Shown: positions 29,965 through 40,994 of the stretch, in pieces
Layout of the letters: each line of letters starts with the position of its first letter
Position numbering within the stretch: position 1 is the first letter of the stretch
NCBI GenBank assembly: GCA_011089965.1
Contig: JAANAU010000021.1
Location: forward strand, 1-59,931
Reading direction: 5' to 3'
Origin: Magnetococcales bacterium
GTDB taxonomy: Bacteria > Pseudomonadota > Magnetococcia > Magnetococcales > Magnetaquicoccaceae
Length of the DNA: 59,931 nucleotides
The notes under the pieces: generated by a model
Databases searched by the model: none
What the model saw: the letters and a program-made list of their open reading frames with translations, nothing else
What the model was told of the DNA's origin: nothing
Program-made: the position numbers and the translations under genes

Positions 29965-31764
29965 CTATTGACCAAACAACTGCTTAAAATAGTCCGGTTT
30001 CATATAATCAGGATAATGAGAAACCGGATAAAAATCCGCCAACTGGTTCTTGCCACGGTTCACATGCCAACCGAGCATGCCATCCGCACCCGGCGAAACG
30101 GCAAAAATGTTCTTCGGTGACCAGACTGCCCAATGCTGCTGATTCCGATGAACAAACAACGCCATCCGCTCCTCACCGCGCATCGCATCATACCAACGAA
30201 TCGTCCCATCCGCCAAGGCGGTCACCACCCACTGCGCATTATCCGTCACATTGACAGCCCACACCGCACCAGGCGTGGCCACCTTCCAGCGCAACTCCCC
30301 ACTCCGGGTATACAGCCGCACATAGTGAGAACTGCCCAACACAAAATAACGTTCCTTCGGATCCAAGGCCACGGCCAAGGCCTGCTCACGCTCTTGCAAG
30401 GGCAACTCCACTCCATTAAGACGCAACGCATCTCCTTCTCCTCCACCCGTCACCCGTATCCCGGCAGAGGAGATTTTTGGGGCATGCAATTCAACGCCTG
30501 CACCACCCGCACTGCTCAACAACAACTTGTCCACCGTGAAACGGACCCGCTGCTGACCAGACCCATCCAGATCAAATTCCACAACACGACCACGCTTGGA
30601 TACCAGCAAACGCTGCGCTGCTCCCTGAAAGTTGGCCGCACTCCGTTCGTGCATGAACACGCTGAACCCCTGACCATCCAACACACCCAAAGCCGGTTCG
30701 GCAGATGCAAAGGCAATCCCACCCTCTGGCAATGGCACAATCTGCATCACATGACCACGCCCAGCCGCAACATCCACATAATCCCCGCGCCCCTGACCAT
30801 CCGACAGGCCGGATTGGCTCCACCACCGCATCTGATGACGCCCCTTGTCCCGATATCCGCCTCCGGCATACAGAGTCTGTCCATCCAGAGACCAGGCCAC
30901 CACCCATAAGTTGTCCGAAACCCCTGTCACATCCGGCAGGTAGCTCAACGTCAAATCCTCACCCGAAAGCACAGCCACCGCCGGACGATCCCGGAAACCC
31001 ACCGCGATGCGACTGCCATCCGGCGCAAACGCCACACCATGCGGCTTGCTCCCTTTGGCCAACTGCATGCTCTTGCGCAGCCGGAAATTGCCATCATACA
31101 ACCGCACCACACCATCATATGCCGAGGTCACCATGCGGCCATCCGGGGCAAAATCGACCCAGTTGGCCGGAACATCATACCGTTCGCTGACAAAAACCTG
31201 TGTACCTGTCGGAATACTGAACACCCGTACTCCGGCCTTGTCCGCAAACACTGCCGCCAAAAACGCTCCATTCGGTGAAAAATCCAAATGGGTCACAGCC
31301 TCAGGCAGATTGACAATCCTGCGCCTCACCTCCCCGCCGCGCACATCGATCAAATAAATGCAATACTGATCTTCCCACTCCACACAGGTTTGTCCGGAAA
31401 CCGCCACTGTGCGTCCATCCGGTGAAAAGGCCACGGCATACAACGCCCCTTCCTGCGTCCAACCAATCGGCACCCGCATGGTCAGTTGAAGCTTGCCATC
31501 CCCCCGGGACCATATGCGTAATGTTTTATCGTCCGAGACCGACAACACGTACTGTCCTGCCGGATCCGTGGCAATCCGTCGAATCAGCGCCGTGTGCATC
31601 CCACTGTCCACGCGCAACATCGGTCCGGTCCAAGGGATTCTCTCATCCGCCCAAAGATCCAGACCAACCAGGCCGCATACGAGCAACCCCAACCACTGGA
31701 GATAACGCCCACTCCATCGCCACCAGGCACTCAACCGATTATCGATGGTATACGCTTTTTTCAT
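29965..31764 (-). CDS. WD40-repeat exported or anchored protein
   Basis: The product is 599 residues with an N-terminal hydrophobic segment (YLQWLGLLVCGLVGLDLWA) acting as signal or anchor. It has at least six WD40-type blades, for example IATDPAGQYVLSVSDDKTLR-IW, AVAFSPDGRTVAVSG, HLDFSPNGAFLAAVF, WVDFAPDGRMVTSAYDGVVR and GVAFAPDGSRIAVGF. The C-terminus (SPGADGMLGWHVNRGKNQ, ADFYPVSHY) is the sequence that normally links WD40 repeats to a caspase-like (C14) domain in bacterial proteins. Here the protein ends about 20 residues later with no protease. It may be a scaffold. It is monocistronic. Confidence 0.82.
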   Translation of the reverse strand: MKKAYTIDNRLSAWWRWSGRYLQWLGLLVCGLVGLDLWADERIPWTGPMLRVDSGMHTALIRRIATDPAGQYVLSVSDDKTLRIWSRGDGKLQLTMRVPIGWTQEGALYAVAFSPDGRTVAVSGQTCVEWEDQYCIYLIDVRGGEVRRRIVNLPEAVTHLDFSPNGAFLAAVFADKAGVRVFSIPTGTQVFVSERYDVPANWVDFAPDGRMVTSAYDGVVRLYDGNFRLRKSMQLAKGSKPHGVAFAPDGSRIAVGFRDRPAVAVLSGEDLTLSYLPDVTGVSDNLWVVAWSLDGQTLYAGGGYRDKGRHQMRWWSQSGLSDGQGRGDYVDVAAGRGHVMQIVPLPEGGIAFASAEPALGVLDGQGFSVFMHERSAANFQGAAQRLLVSKRGRVVEFDLDGSGQQRVRFTVDKLLLSSAGGAGVELHAPKISSAGIRVTGGGEGDALRLNGVELPLQEREQALAVALDPKERYFVLGSSHYVRLYTRSGELRWKVATPGAVWAVNVTDNAQWVVTALADGTIRWYDAMRGEERMALFVHRNQQHWAVWSPKNIFAVSPGADGMLGWHVNRGKNQLADFYPVSHYPDYMKPDYFKQLFGQ

Positions 31765-31868
31765 GGCAATTAAACGAAATCCAGATTATTGTAAGCGCCG
31801 TTTGGATGAGACGATCATCCACATTCTCTCATACGTTTTGACATCTCGTCGTTTTCCGGAGATGAAGC

Positions 31869-32186
31869 ATGGATCTGAAACTCTTTGGTGCCGATCTCAC
31901 CCATCTGGATCACCACTCGCTGGAAAAAATCACCCATATCGCGGCCCAGGCACGCCGTTCGCTGTTGATCGGCATTGCCTCCATCCGGAATACCGAAGAA
32001 ACCACGCATCCGGAATCGGCAGCCCTTGAAACCAGTCACATGGTGGCCCAACTCGGACGCCTGACCTTGATGTGGGATGAGATCCACCACCGCGCCAGCC
32101 GTCTGTTGACCGATGAATGGAGCCAACCGGAAGAGGAAGAGTGGTCCACCGGATCCCACAAACCCCAATCCATTACGCTGCATTGA
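31869..32186 (+). CDS. Hypothetical protein (105 aa)
   Basis: ATG 31869 follows CGGAGATGAAGC. The product is soluble, rich in Glu/His and predicted mostly helical (LDHHSLEKITHIAAQARRSL, AALETSHMVAQLGRLTLMWD). There is no motif or membrane segment. It faces the WD40 gene (divergent, 104 nt) and overlaps the exonuclease gene at the 3' end by 14 nt. Confidence 0.6.
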   Translation: MDLKLFGADLTHLDHHSLEKITHIAAQARRSLLIGIASIRNTEETTHPESAALETSHMVAQLGRLTLMWDEIHHRASRLLTDEWSQPEEEEWSTGSHKPQSITLH

Positions 32187-32847
32187 CTCCTGACCCCTGG
32201 TCAGACCGCAACTCCTCCGGTCTGACCAGGGGAGGCAGAACTCCCCGATCACACATCGTCAAATAGATCTCACGACTGATCCAGGCATCCGTGGCCGCAT
32301 AAACCAATTGGAATTTTTTCAGTTCCGGATTATCCCAATTGGAACACTGGGCACGCTTGGAAATCCGCATGCCGAACAGATTGGCTGCCAAACCCCGCAA
32401 CCCCTGACTGGCAATCGAGGTGCGACGCGCCACATCGCCCACATCAAGGAATCCCTTGGGATCAAAGGGAAACAGGGATTGCAATGCGCGTACATCATAG
32501 TCGAGTCCCACGCCGACCTTGCGACATTTGGGGTCACTCAATAACGCCGCCAACCCGACAAACCGCTCCATGGCCCGCAATTGAAACAAATAGACCGTAT
32601 CCGCGCCCGCCAGTTGCAACAAGGCCGGAAAATAGTTCTCACCCTTGCGAAAAGAGGGACGGGTCTCGGTATCAAAACCCAATACCGACTCACGGGCCAG
32701 AACAGCCACCGCCTCTTCGGCTTCGGCATCGGTACGCAGCAATTGAATGGGACCATTCCAACGCTTGACCGGGAGTTGATTGACCTCCTCGCGGGAGAGC
32801 TTGCGGGTCCACTCCTGGGGCACCTTCAAACAAACAGCACTATTCAT
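32173..32847 (-). CDS. RNase D-like 3'-5' exonuclease
   Basis: The product is 224 residues. DEDDy-type exonuclease motifs are seen: Exo I LGFDTETRPSF (D-x-E), Exo II VGLDYDVRALQ, and Exo III region YAATDAWISREIY (Y-x-x-x-D). QLAGADTVYLFQL is the central strand. The HRDC domains of full RNase D are absent, so it belongs to the short single-domain group acting on RNA or DNA 3' ends. The ATG overlaps the PAS-GGDEF-EAL stop as ATGA. The last 20 codons contain a stable hairpin. Confidence 0.88.
   Translation of the reverse strand: MNSAVCLKVPQEWTRKLSREEVNQLPVKRWNGPIQLLRTDAEAEEAVAVLARESVLGFDTETRPSFRKGENYFPALLQLAGADTVYLFQLRAMERFVGLAALLSDPKCRKVGVGLDYDVRALQSLFPFDPKGFLDVGDVARRTSIASQGLRGLAANLFGMRISKRAQCSNWDNPELKKFQLVYAATDAWISREIYLTMCDRGVLPPLVRPEELRSDQGSGVNAA
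32194..32232. terminator. Hairpin inside the 3' end of the exonuclease gene
   Basis: CCCCTGGTCAGACC (32194-32207) and GGTCTGACCAGGGG (32219-32232) form a perfect 14-bp stem with an 11-nt loop. It begins 8 nt past the stop of the rightward 105-aa gene and lies within the last 20 codons of the leftward exonuclease gene. It would terminate or stabilise the rightward transcript; it has no T run. Confidence 0.55.
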
Positions 32848-34643
32848 TCCTCTTCCTTGGTGGGCAAAGTGGCCCCACGACGCAACAGGGCGGTAAACTC
32901 TTCAGCAGAAGTCGGTGCGCTGAACAGATACCCCTGCATTTCGTTACAGTGCAACCGGCGCATGATGTCCAACTGCGCCGTGGTTTCCAATCCTTCCACA
33001 ATCACGGTCTGATCCAGACTATGCGCCATGGCAATGATGGCGCTGACAATGGCCGCATCACCGGCATTGTTCTCGATGGAACGCACGAATGAGCGATCAA
33101 TCTTCAGAGTTTTAAAAGGAAAATGGCGCAATTGACTCAACGAGGAGTAACCCGTACCAAAATCATCGATGGAGAGTTTGACTCCCAAGGCACTGATCCT
33201 GTTGAGCACTTCCACGGTCTTTTGCACATCCTCCATGATGGCGCTCTCGGTGATCTCCAGATCCAGACAGCTGGGATCAATCCCGGTCTCTTCCAGACAG
33301 GACTGCACGATCTTCACGAGATCCTGACGCTGAAACTGCAAAGCCGACAGATTCACCCCCACGCGGATCATGGGCAATCCCATCTCCCCCCAGCTGGCCA
33401 ATTGCCGACACGCGGTCCGCAACACCCATTCGCCAATCGGCAGGATCAATCCGGTCTCCTCGGCCACTGGAATGAACTCCATCGGGGAGACTAGACCGCG
33501 CTCCGGATGATTCCAACGCACCAGCGCCTCAGCCCCGACCACGCGACCGCTCTTGAGATCCACCTGCGGTTGATAATAGAGCAGCAACTGACCACGATCC
33601 ACGGCGTAACGCAGACTGTTTTCAATGGCAAACCGCCGCCGGGCAGTCTCGGTCATTTCTTGCGAGAAGAATTGATAATTGTTTCTGCCTTTGCGTTTGG
33701 CATGGGAGAGAGCCGTAGCGGAATTCTTCATCAGCAGGGCAGGATCCTGCCCATCCTGAGGCGAAATGGTGATGCCCATGGCTGCCGAGAGTCGAATCTC
33801 CGTCCCATCAACATCAATCGGGGCCTCAAGCAGTTCATAGAGCTTGCGCGCCACCACCCCCACATTGCGTACGGCGGAAGAGACATCATCGATATCGGCC
33901 AACAACAGGGCAAACTCATCCGCCCCGATCCGGGCCACGCTGTCACTGGTCCGCAGACATTTGGCCAGACGGTGTGCCACCTCACGCAACGCCTCATCGC
34001 CCTTCTCGCGTCCCAACGAATCGTTGACCAGGGTGAAATTGTCCAGATCCATAAAAATCAGACCAACGGCAAATTTGCGACGTGCCGCCTGAGACAACGT
34101 CTGGCGCAAACGATCCTTGAACAGTGCCAAGGTGGGCAGACCGGTCAATGGATCCCAGTTGGCCTCCGGTTCCAGAGCCTGTTCCGCCAGCCGGGCAGAC
34201 CGCCCCTGCCTGGCCACCTGTACGACCAAAAGACGCACACTCCCTTGCTCAGGCAATACCGCCATCACCTTGATCGAAAAAGGCACGACCCCGCCCCGTT
34301 TCATGGGAATGGTCACGTTTCCCAGCCAGTAACCCCGATGCCACAACGCATCATGGATCACCTGCAACTGATCGCGGGCTGCGGGATCATTCAAAAAACG
34401 ATTGACATGCCGTCCTTGGACCTCACGACCTGCATAGCCGGTCAACAAAGTGAACGCCTCATTGGACTTGCGGATGATCCCGCGATGATCCATCAACAGG
34501 ACGCCATCTTCGCTGTTCTCCAACAGAATCTTGAGCAGCCTGGCTTCCTGACGCGCATAAGCCTGGGTATCGGGCAGGCGTTTGATGCCAGTCGGGTCGA
34601 TCATGGTCATCGATTCCAGTTCCTCGTCATGAACCGTTGGCAA
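32844..34643 (-). CDS. PAS-GGDEF-EAL c-di-GMP signalling protein
   Basis: The product is 599 residues. A PAS domain (about 35-150; ILLENSEDGVLLMDHRGIIR) is followed by a GGDEF domain (about 165-320) with degenerate active site RIGADEFALLL (GADEF rather than GGDEF) and MDLDNFTLVND. A complete EAL domain (about 340-595) carries EALVRWNHPERG, NLSALQF, LEITESAIM, DDFGTGYSS, LKIDRSFV and EGLETTAQ. It is probably a c-di-GMP phosphodiesterase; cyclase activity is doubtful. There are no membrane helices. The start may be ATG 34643 or the ATG 13 codons later. It is coupled to the exonuclease downstream. Confidence 0.9.
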   Translation of the reverse strand: MPTVHDEELESMTMIDPTGIKRLPDTQAYARQEARLLKILLENSEDGVLLMDHRGIIRKSNEAFTLLTGYAGREVQGRHVNRFLNDPAARDQLQVIHDALWHRGYWLGNVTIPMKRGGVVPFSIKVMAVLPEQGSVRLLVVQVARQGRSARLAEQALEPEANWDPLTGLPTLALFKDRLRQTLSQAARRKFAVGLIFMDLDNFTLVNDSLGREKGDEALREVAHRLAKCLRTSDSVARIGADEFALLLADIDDVSSAVRNVGVVARKLYELLEAPIDVDGTEIRLSAAMGITISPQDGQDPALLMKNSATALSHAKRKGRNNYQFFSQEMTETARRRFAIENSLRYAVDRGQLLLYYQPQVDLKSGRVVGAEALVRWNHPERGLVSPMEFIPVAEETGLILPIGEWVLRTACRQLASWGEMGLPMIRVGVNLSALQFQRQDLVKIVQSCLEETGIDPSCLDLEITESAIMEDVQKTVEVLNRISALGVKLSIDDFGTGYSSLSQLRHFPFKTLKIDRSFVRSIENNAGDAAIVSAIIAMAHSLDQTVIVEGLETTAQLDIMRRLHCNEMQGYLFSAPTSAEEFTALLRRGATLPTKEEE

Positions 34644-34694
34644 TCCACTTCAGCAAGCATACCACAACCCATCCGCAAAAGAAATTCTCCGATA

Positions 34695-36056
34695 TCAATC
34701 CTCTCCATTGGTCTGCGATCCGGGGGAAAGCGTAGAAACAAACAATCTCCCGATAAAACGCGGATGCAACGTACGCAGAAAGATCTCCACATAGGTGGCA
34801 CTTCCCGTAAAAGTATCCCACAACACCCGACTCATATCACGCCTTTCCCCGCGCATGGCTGCTTCGCTGCGTACCATGCGCACCATGCCGCGACGCAGAA
34901 ACAACCATTTCTGGTACAACAAGGTGATCAGAAAAATCAGGGTGCCCACCCGGTTGTCCCGGGCAATCCCCCGGACCACCGGGGCATAACGCCGCCGGAA
35001 ATCATTCGCCGACACCCCATAAAACAGGGCAGTCACCACCCCGGCCTTGGCCGTCATATAAGCGGCACCAATCCCATCCTTGTACAACCGGGAGATGGCC
35101 ACATCCCCCACCAATACCACCCGATCTCCATACGGATTGAGCGCCGCACCCATATTCAAACGCGGTCCGCATTGACACGCCTGCCCCATGCCACAGCGCA
35201 CCTTTTCACCGATACTCCAGTTCAGATCCGGCGGAAAACAGCTGCGGGTGGCAGGATCGCGCATGAACCGTTCGGCCAGCTCCTTGTCGATCTCATCTCC
35301 CAACAGGCACACCGTAGCATATTCGACCTTTGGAATGACAGCTGCAAACTTCAGTTTCGGAATGTCCAACAAAAAAATATGCATGGAGTTGCCCAGATAT
35401 TTCTGTACCGTCTCCACGCCCAAATAGATCTCCGATACAAAACCACGCTTCACCGGGGGGGGCTGAAAGGCGATCCCCAACTCCTCGAACAACCTGGTGG
35501 CCCCGGAGTTGACGCCAATGGCACCAATGAGCAGATCATACCGTTCGATGCCCTGTTGGCTGCATCCGACCAACGGTCGTCCATCCGCATCCAAAGCCAA
35601 CTCCGTCACCCGATACGGCAGGATCCGGGCACCCCGCTCCCGGGCCATCTCCAACAGATGCCCGTCAAAACTGACCCACTTCTGCTCCCCTTCCGGGGCA
35701 CGCGGACCTCCACCCCGATAGACCGTGGCAATGCGCAACTCATCCACCGGGGTGGCAATGGCGACCGGTGGCAGATCCGTGGTATGCAACACATAGGAGT
35801 CGATCCCACGCTGCACCACCTCGGGGGGCAGATTGATCCCTTCAGCGGCCAGGGTCTGCACCAGCGATTCGGAAACCACACCGGCGCACATGTTGCACCC
35901 GGCAGGACCAAACCGGGAGAAATCCCGCGGCTCATACAGATCCACCTGGAGCCGCAACCCCACACGATCCGAAAGTTCCAACAAAAAATAGGCCGCCAGC
36001 GCACCGGCTGGTCCACCACCGACTACCGCCACTCGGGATTGATCGGCCAGTTTCAT
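34695..36056 (-). CDS. Geranylgeranyl-reductase-like FAD oxidoreductase
   Basis: The product is 453 residues. The Rossmann start VAVVGGGPAGALAAYFL, the FAD-binding GDVAISRLYKDGIGAAYMTA (third motif) and the Cys-containing loop AGCNMCAGVVSESL identify the GGR/FixC-like flavoprotein family. Members reduce polyprenyl chains or act as quinone-linked dehydrogenases. The C-terminal about 100 residues are hydrophobic and basic (IFLITLLYQKWLFLRRGMVR), indicating membrane association. It lies 6 nt behind the cNMP-GGDEF gene and 51 nt before the PAS-GGDEF-EAL gene, so it is co-transcribed with c-di-GMP-type proteins. Its substrate is unknown. Confidence 0.82.
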   Translation of the reverse strand: MKLADQSRVAVVGGGPAGALAAYFLLELSDRVGLRLQVDLYEPRDFSRFGPAGCNMCAGVVSESLVQTLAAEGINLPPEVVQRGIDSYVLHTTDLPPVAIATPVDELRIATVYRGGGPRAPEGEQKWVSFDGHLLEMARERGARILPYRVTELALDADGRPLVGCSQQGIERYDLLIGAIGVNSGATRLFEELGIAFQPPPVKRGFVSEIYLGVETVQKYLGNSMHIFLLDIPKLKFAAVIPKVEYATVCLLGDEIDKELAERFMRDPATRSCFPPDLNWSIGEKVRCGMGQACQCGPRLNMGAALNPYGDRVVLVGDVAISRLYKDGIGAAYMTAKAGVVTALFYGVSANDFRRRYAPVVRGIARDNRVGTLIFLITLLYQKWLFLRRGMVRMVRSEAAMRGERRDMSRVLWDTFTGSATYVEIFLRTLHPRFIGRLFVSTLSPGSQTNGED

Positions 36057-36062
36057 GGCTGC

Positions 36063-36953
36063 TCACCGTTCGGTTGGCACCCGTTCCAAACCCGGTTCGG
36101 CCAGAATCACCCGATTACCGCCACGGGTGCTCCCGCGCATCAGGGCACGATAGGCTGCCTGATTGAGTGTAATCGATTGCTGATGCTCCGGAAAAATGGC
36201 CACTCCACAGGTCAGGGTGGCAGAAAATTCCCGGCCTGCTGCGGAAAAGCTCTGTGAGGCAAAGACCGCGCGCACCTTTTCACACACATGGACTGCGGAC
36301 GAGCCATCGGCCTCATACAACAATACTCCGAACCGATCTGCCCCAAACCGGCCTGCCACATCGGTACGCCGTACATGTTCCCGCACCACTTCAGCCAAAC
36401 GCCGCGATACCGCCTCACCCGCTGCCTCACCCCACTGCTCGACCAGGCTGACATGATTGTCCACCACCAGAATCGCAAACGCCATGGTTTGCCGGAGGCG
36501 TCTGGCCCGTCTGATCTCAATCTCCAAAAAAGTGGCCAGATCGATATAGCTGGTAAAACCGCTGACCGGACAGGTCTCCATCTCCTGGGCATGGTCGCGC
36601 ATCAACTCGTGATCCTGATCGTGAATGCGCTGCGCCAGTTTGCGGATCAGCCGGAACGCCATGGAGGGATCCTGATGCAACCGACTCAGAAAGGTCTTTT
36701 CATCCAATTGCAGGGCACGCACTTCGGTCACGGCCCGGGCCGTGGCAATGCGCGCCTTTTCGGCAAACAACGAAATCTCTCCGAAAATATCCCCATCTTT
36801 CAAGGAGTTCAGGTGCCGAGGCCCAAACTCCGACTCCATGACGATCTCCACGCGACCCTTTTGGATCACGTACATGCAACGGGCCGGTTCACCCTGCCGG
36901 AAAATCACCTCTCCAGGCTGAAACCGGGTTCCAAGTTCCCGACCACCCTTCAT
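36063..36953 (-). CDS. Cyclic-nucleotide-binding protein with degenerate GGDEF domain
   Basis: The product is 296 residues from ATG 36953 with GGAG 5 nt upstream. The N-terminal cNMP-binding/CRP-like jelly roll (about 1-125) shows FQPGEVIFRQGEPARCMYVI, GDIFGEISLFAEKARIATAR, then a long helix. The C-terminal domain (about 150-285) has the GGDEF fold, but the signature is RFGADRFGVLL and the metal-site region is altered (AILVVDNHVSLVEQ), so it is almost certainly not a cyclase. It may sense a nucleotide and interact through the dead GGDEF domain. It sits between glnB and the flavoprotein gene. Confidence 0.85.
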   Translation of the reverse strand: MKGGRELGTRFQPGEVIFRQGEPARCMYVIQKGRVEIVMESEFGPRHLNSLKDGDIFGEISLFAEKARIATARAVTEVRALQLDEKTFLSRLHQDPSMAFRLIRKLAQRIHDQDHELMRDHAQEMETCPVSGFTSYIDLATFLEIEIRRARRLRQTMAFAILVVDNHVSLVEQWGEAAGEAVSRRLAEVVREHVRRTDVAGRFGADRFGVLLYEADGSSAVHVCEKVRAVFASQSFSAAGREFSATLTCGVAIFPEHQQSITLNQAAYRALMRGSTRGGNRVILAEPGLERVPTER

Positions 36954-36989
36954 GAAGTCTCCAGGACAATGATCTCAGAATCCGTTTCC

Positions 36990-39019
<2,030 letters not shown>

Positions 39020-39044
39020 CGGACTTTTGGCGGTATGATGGCTG

Positions 39045-40289
39045 TCAGTTTCGGACACGATCCCCGGCATCCTTATCCAGTTCAAAGGCCTGGTGCAAGG
39101 CACGCACGGCCAACTCCATGTATTTTTCGTCGATCACCACCGAGATTTTGATCTCTGAGGTGGAGATCATGCGGATGTTGATGCCGTCTGCACTCAAGGC
39201 TTTGAACATCCGTTGCGCCACCCCGGAATGGGAACGCATGCCCACCCCCACCACCGAAACCTTGGCAATATCCGGATCACCCTGCAAATCCCTGGCACCC
39301 AAGGCAGCCACCGGCTCCTTGAGTACGGTCATGGCCTGCTTGTAATCCCCTTTGGCCACGGTAAAGGTGACATCGGTCTCGCCACTGGAAGCGGAGATGT
39401 TCTGCACGATCATATCGACATTGATATTGGCATCCGCCAGGGTGCCGAAGATCGCCGCGGCAATACCGGGCCGGTCGGGCACACCCAAGACGGTAATCTT
39501 GGCTTCATCCCGGTTGAATGCAATGGCAGAGACCACGACTTGTTCCATGAGATCATCCTCTTTGGTCAACAGAGTTCCTGTTCCTTCCTCCAGGGAAGAG
39601 AGCACCCGGACTGGCACCTGATATTTCATGGCCAGCTCCACCGAACGGGTTTGCAACACCTTGGCCCCGAGGGAAGCCATTTCCAGCATCTCTTCGTGGG
39701 AGATGCGTTCCAGTTTACGGGCCTTGGGCACCACACGCGGATCAGTGGTATAGACCCCGTCCACATCGGTATAGATGTCGCAAAAATCGGCGTTCAAGGC
39801 CGCAGCCAGGGCCACAGCCGAAGTATCCGAACCACCCCGCCCCAGCGTGGTGACGGCATTCTGGTCATCGATCCCCTGGAATCCGGCCACCACCACGATG
39901 CGTCCTTCGTCCAGATCACGCAGGATGTTATCGGCTTCGACATTCAGGATACGCGCCTTGGCATGCACGCTGTCGGTCACAAAACGGACCTGCCACCCCT
40001 GGTACGAACGGGCCGGAACACCCAGGGATTCAATGGCGATGGCCAACAGGCCGATGGAGACCTGTTCGCCGGTAGACACCACCACGTCATATTCACGCTG
40101 ACTGTAGGTGCCGCCGGAAAGTTCCTCGACCAGGGCCACCAGGCGGTTGGTCTCGCCAGACATGGCAGAGACCGTCACCACCACCCGGTTTCCGGCACGA
40201 TGGGCTGCGACCGCACGCGCGGCCACGTTGCGGATCCTCTGGAGCGTACCCACCGAGGTTCCGCCATATTTTTGTACAATCAAACTCAC
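39045..40289 (-). CDS. lysC: Aspartate kinase
   Basis: The product is 414 residues from GTG 40289 (VSLIVQKYGGTSVG); the upstream extension reads like non-coding DNA. Kinase motifs: KYGGTSVG, VTVSAMSGETNRLV, STGEQVS, FQGIDDQNAVTTLGRGGSD and SDTSAVALAAAL. Two C-terminal ACT domains (about 265-410) suggest feedback by lysine or threonine. It makes aspartyl phosphate, the first step to Lys/Thr/Met. It lies 28 nt behind the pcm-like gene; its stop is overlapped by possible cimA starts. Confidence 0.95.
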   Translation of the reverse strand: MSLIVQKYGGTSVGTLQRIRNVAARAVAAHRAGNRVVVTVSAMSGETNRLVALVEELSGGTYSQREYDVVVSTGEQVSIGLLAIAIESLGVPARSYQGWQVRFVTDSVHAKARILNVEADNILRDLDEGRIVVVAGFQGIDDQNAVTTLGRGGSDTSAVALAAALNADFCDIYTDVDGVYTTDPRVVPKARKLERISHEEMLEMASLGAKVLQTRSVELAMKYQVPVRVLSSLEEGTGTLLTKEDDLMEQVVVSAIAFNRDEAKITVLGVPDRPGIAAAIFGTLADANINVDMIVQNISASSGETDVTFTVAKGDYKQAMTVLKEPVAALGARDLQGDPDIAKVSVVGVGMRSHSGVAQRMFKALSADGINIRMISTSEIKISVVIDEKYMELAVRALHQAFELDKDAGDRVRN

Positions 40290-40317
40290 GGTCGTCTCAT
40301 CCCGATAAATGTTGCCA

Positions 40318-40962
40318 CTACAAACGGAATCCACCCGACTCGCCGAATCCGGGCAAGACCGGTGCCACCGTCTCATACAGGGTCACCTGACGGACAGGAA
40401 TGCCCGACACACGCACAGCGCGCATGGTCACATCCCCGCTCTGTCCGACGATCCCCACCAATACGCCATCCGGCTGCAACTGTCCGATGAGTTTGTTCGG
40501 CAGTTCTGCCACAGCGCCACAGATCAGGATGGCATCGAAACGTCCGGCATCAGTCCACCCATCGGCCATGGGAGCCACACGCCACTGAACCCGCGCCGGA
40601 TCGGTCAGACGGGCACCGCGTGCAGCCAGATCCGCATCCGACTCCACGGCAAACACCTCCATGCCCATGGCGCTCAGCACCGCACACTCATAACCGCTGC
40701 CAGCTCCCACCACCAGTACCCGATCCCCGGCGGTCAGATCCAGCTCTTGAATCATCCAGCCGGTCTGCACCGGGGTCAGGGAGCGGCGTCCGCCATCGTC
40801 CCACAACACCGGATGATCCGAATAGGCGAACTCCCGATGCGCGGAGGTGGTATAATCCTCCCTGGGAATCCGCAACAACCCCTCCAGCAACGCCTGGTTT
40901 TGCACCATATTCGGCACTGCCTGGGATTTGACCATATTGACGCGCGCCTCGGTAAAATCCAT
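40318..40962 (-). CDS. Protein-L-isoaspartate methyltransferase family protein
   Basis: The product is 214 residues from ATG 40962 (MDFTEARVNMVKSQAVPNMV), with GAGG 9 nt upstream. PCMT features: an N-terminal helix with NMVQNQALLEGLLRIPRE, then DDGGRRSLTPVQTGWMIQEL, the SAM loop VLVVGAGSGYECAVLSAMG and ESDADLAARGARL. The group next to TolC or cell-wall genes in alphaproteobacteria is divergent from true Pcm and often lacks proof of isoaspartate activity. It lies between murU and lysC. Confidence 0.85.
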   Translation of the reverse strand: MDFTEARVNMVKSQAVPNMVQNQALLEGLLRIPREDYTTSAHREFAYSDHPVLWDDGGRRSLTPVQTGWMIQELDLTAGDRVLVVGAGSGYECAVLSAMGMEVFAVESDADLAARGARLTDPARVQWRVAPMADGWTDAGRFDAILICGAVAELPNKLIGQLQPDGVLVGIVGQSGDVTMRAVRVSGIPVRQVTLYETVAPVLPGFGESGGFRL

Positions 40963-40994
40963 TGCTTCATTCCTCACCTGGTTGATCCATCCAT

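Noticed and set aside
33507-36257. 916-codon plus-strand frame
   Set aside because: It is antisense to three well-supported genes (PAS-GGDEF-EAL, flavoprotein, cNMP-GGDEF). Composition is His/Gln/Pro-rich, as expected for a GC-biased shadow frame.
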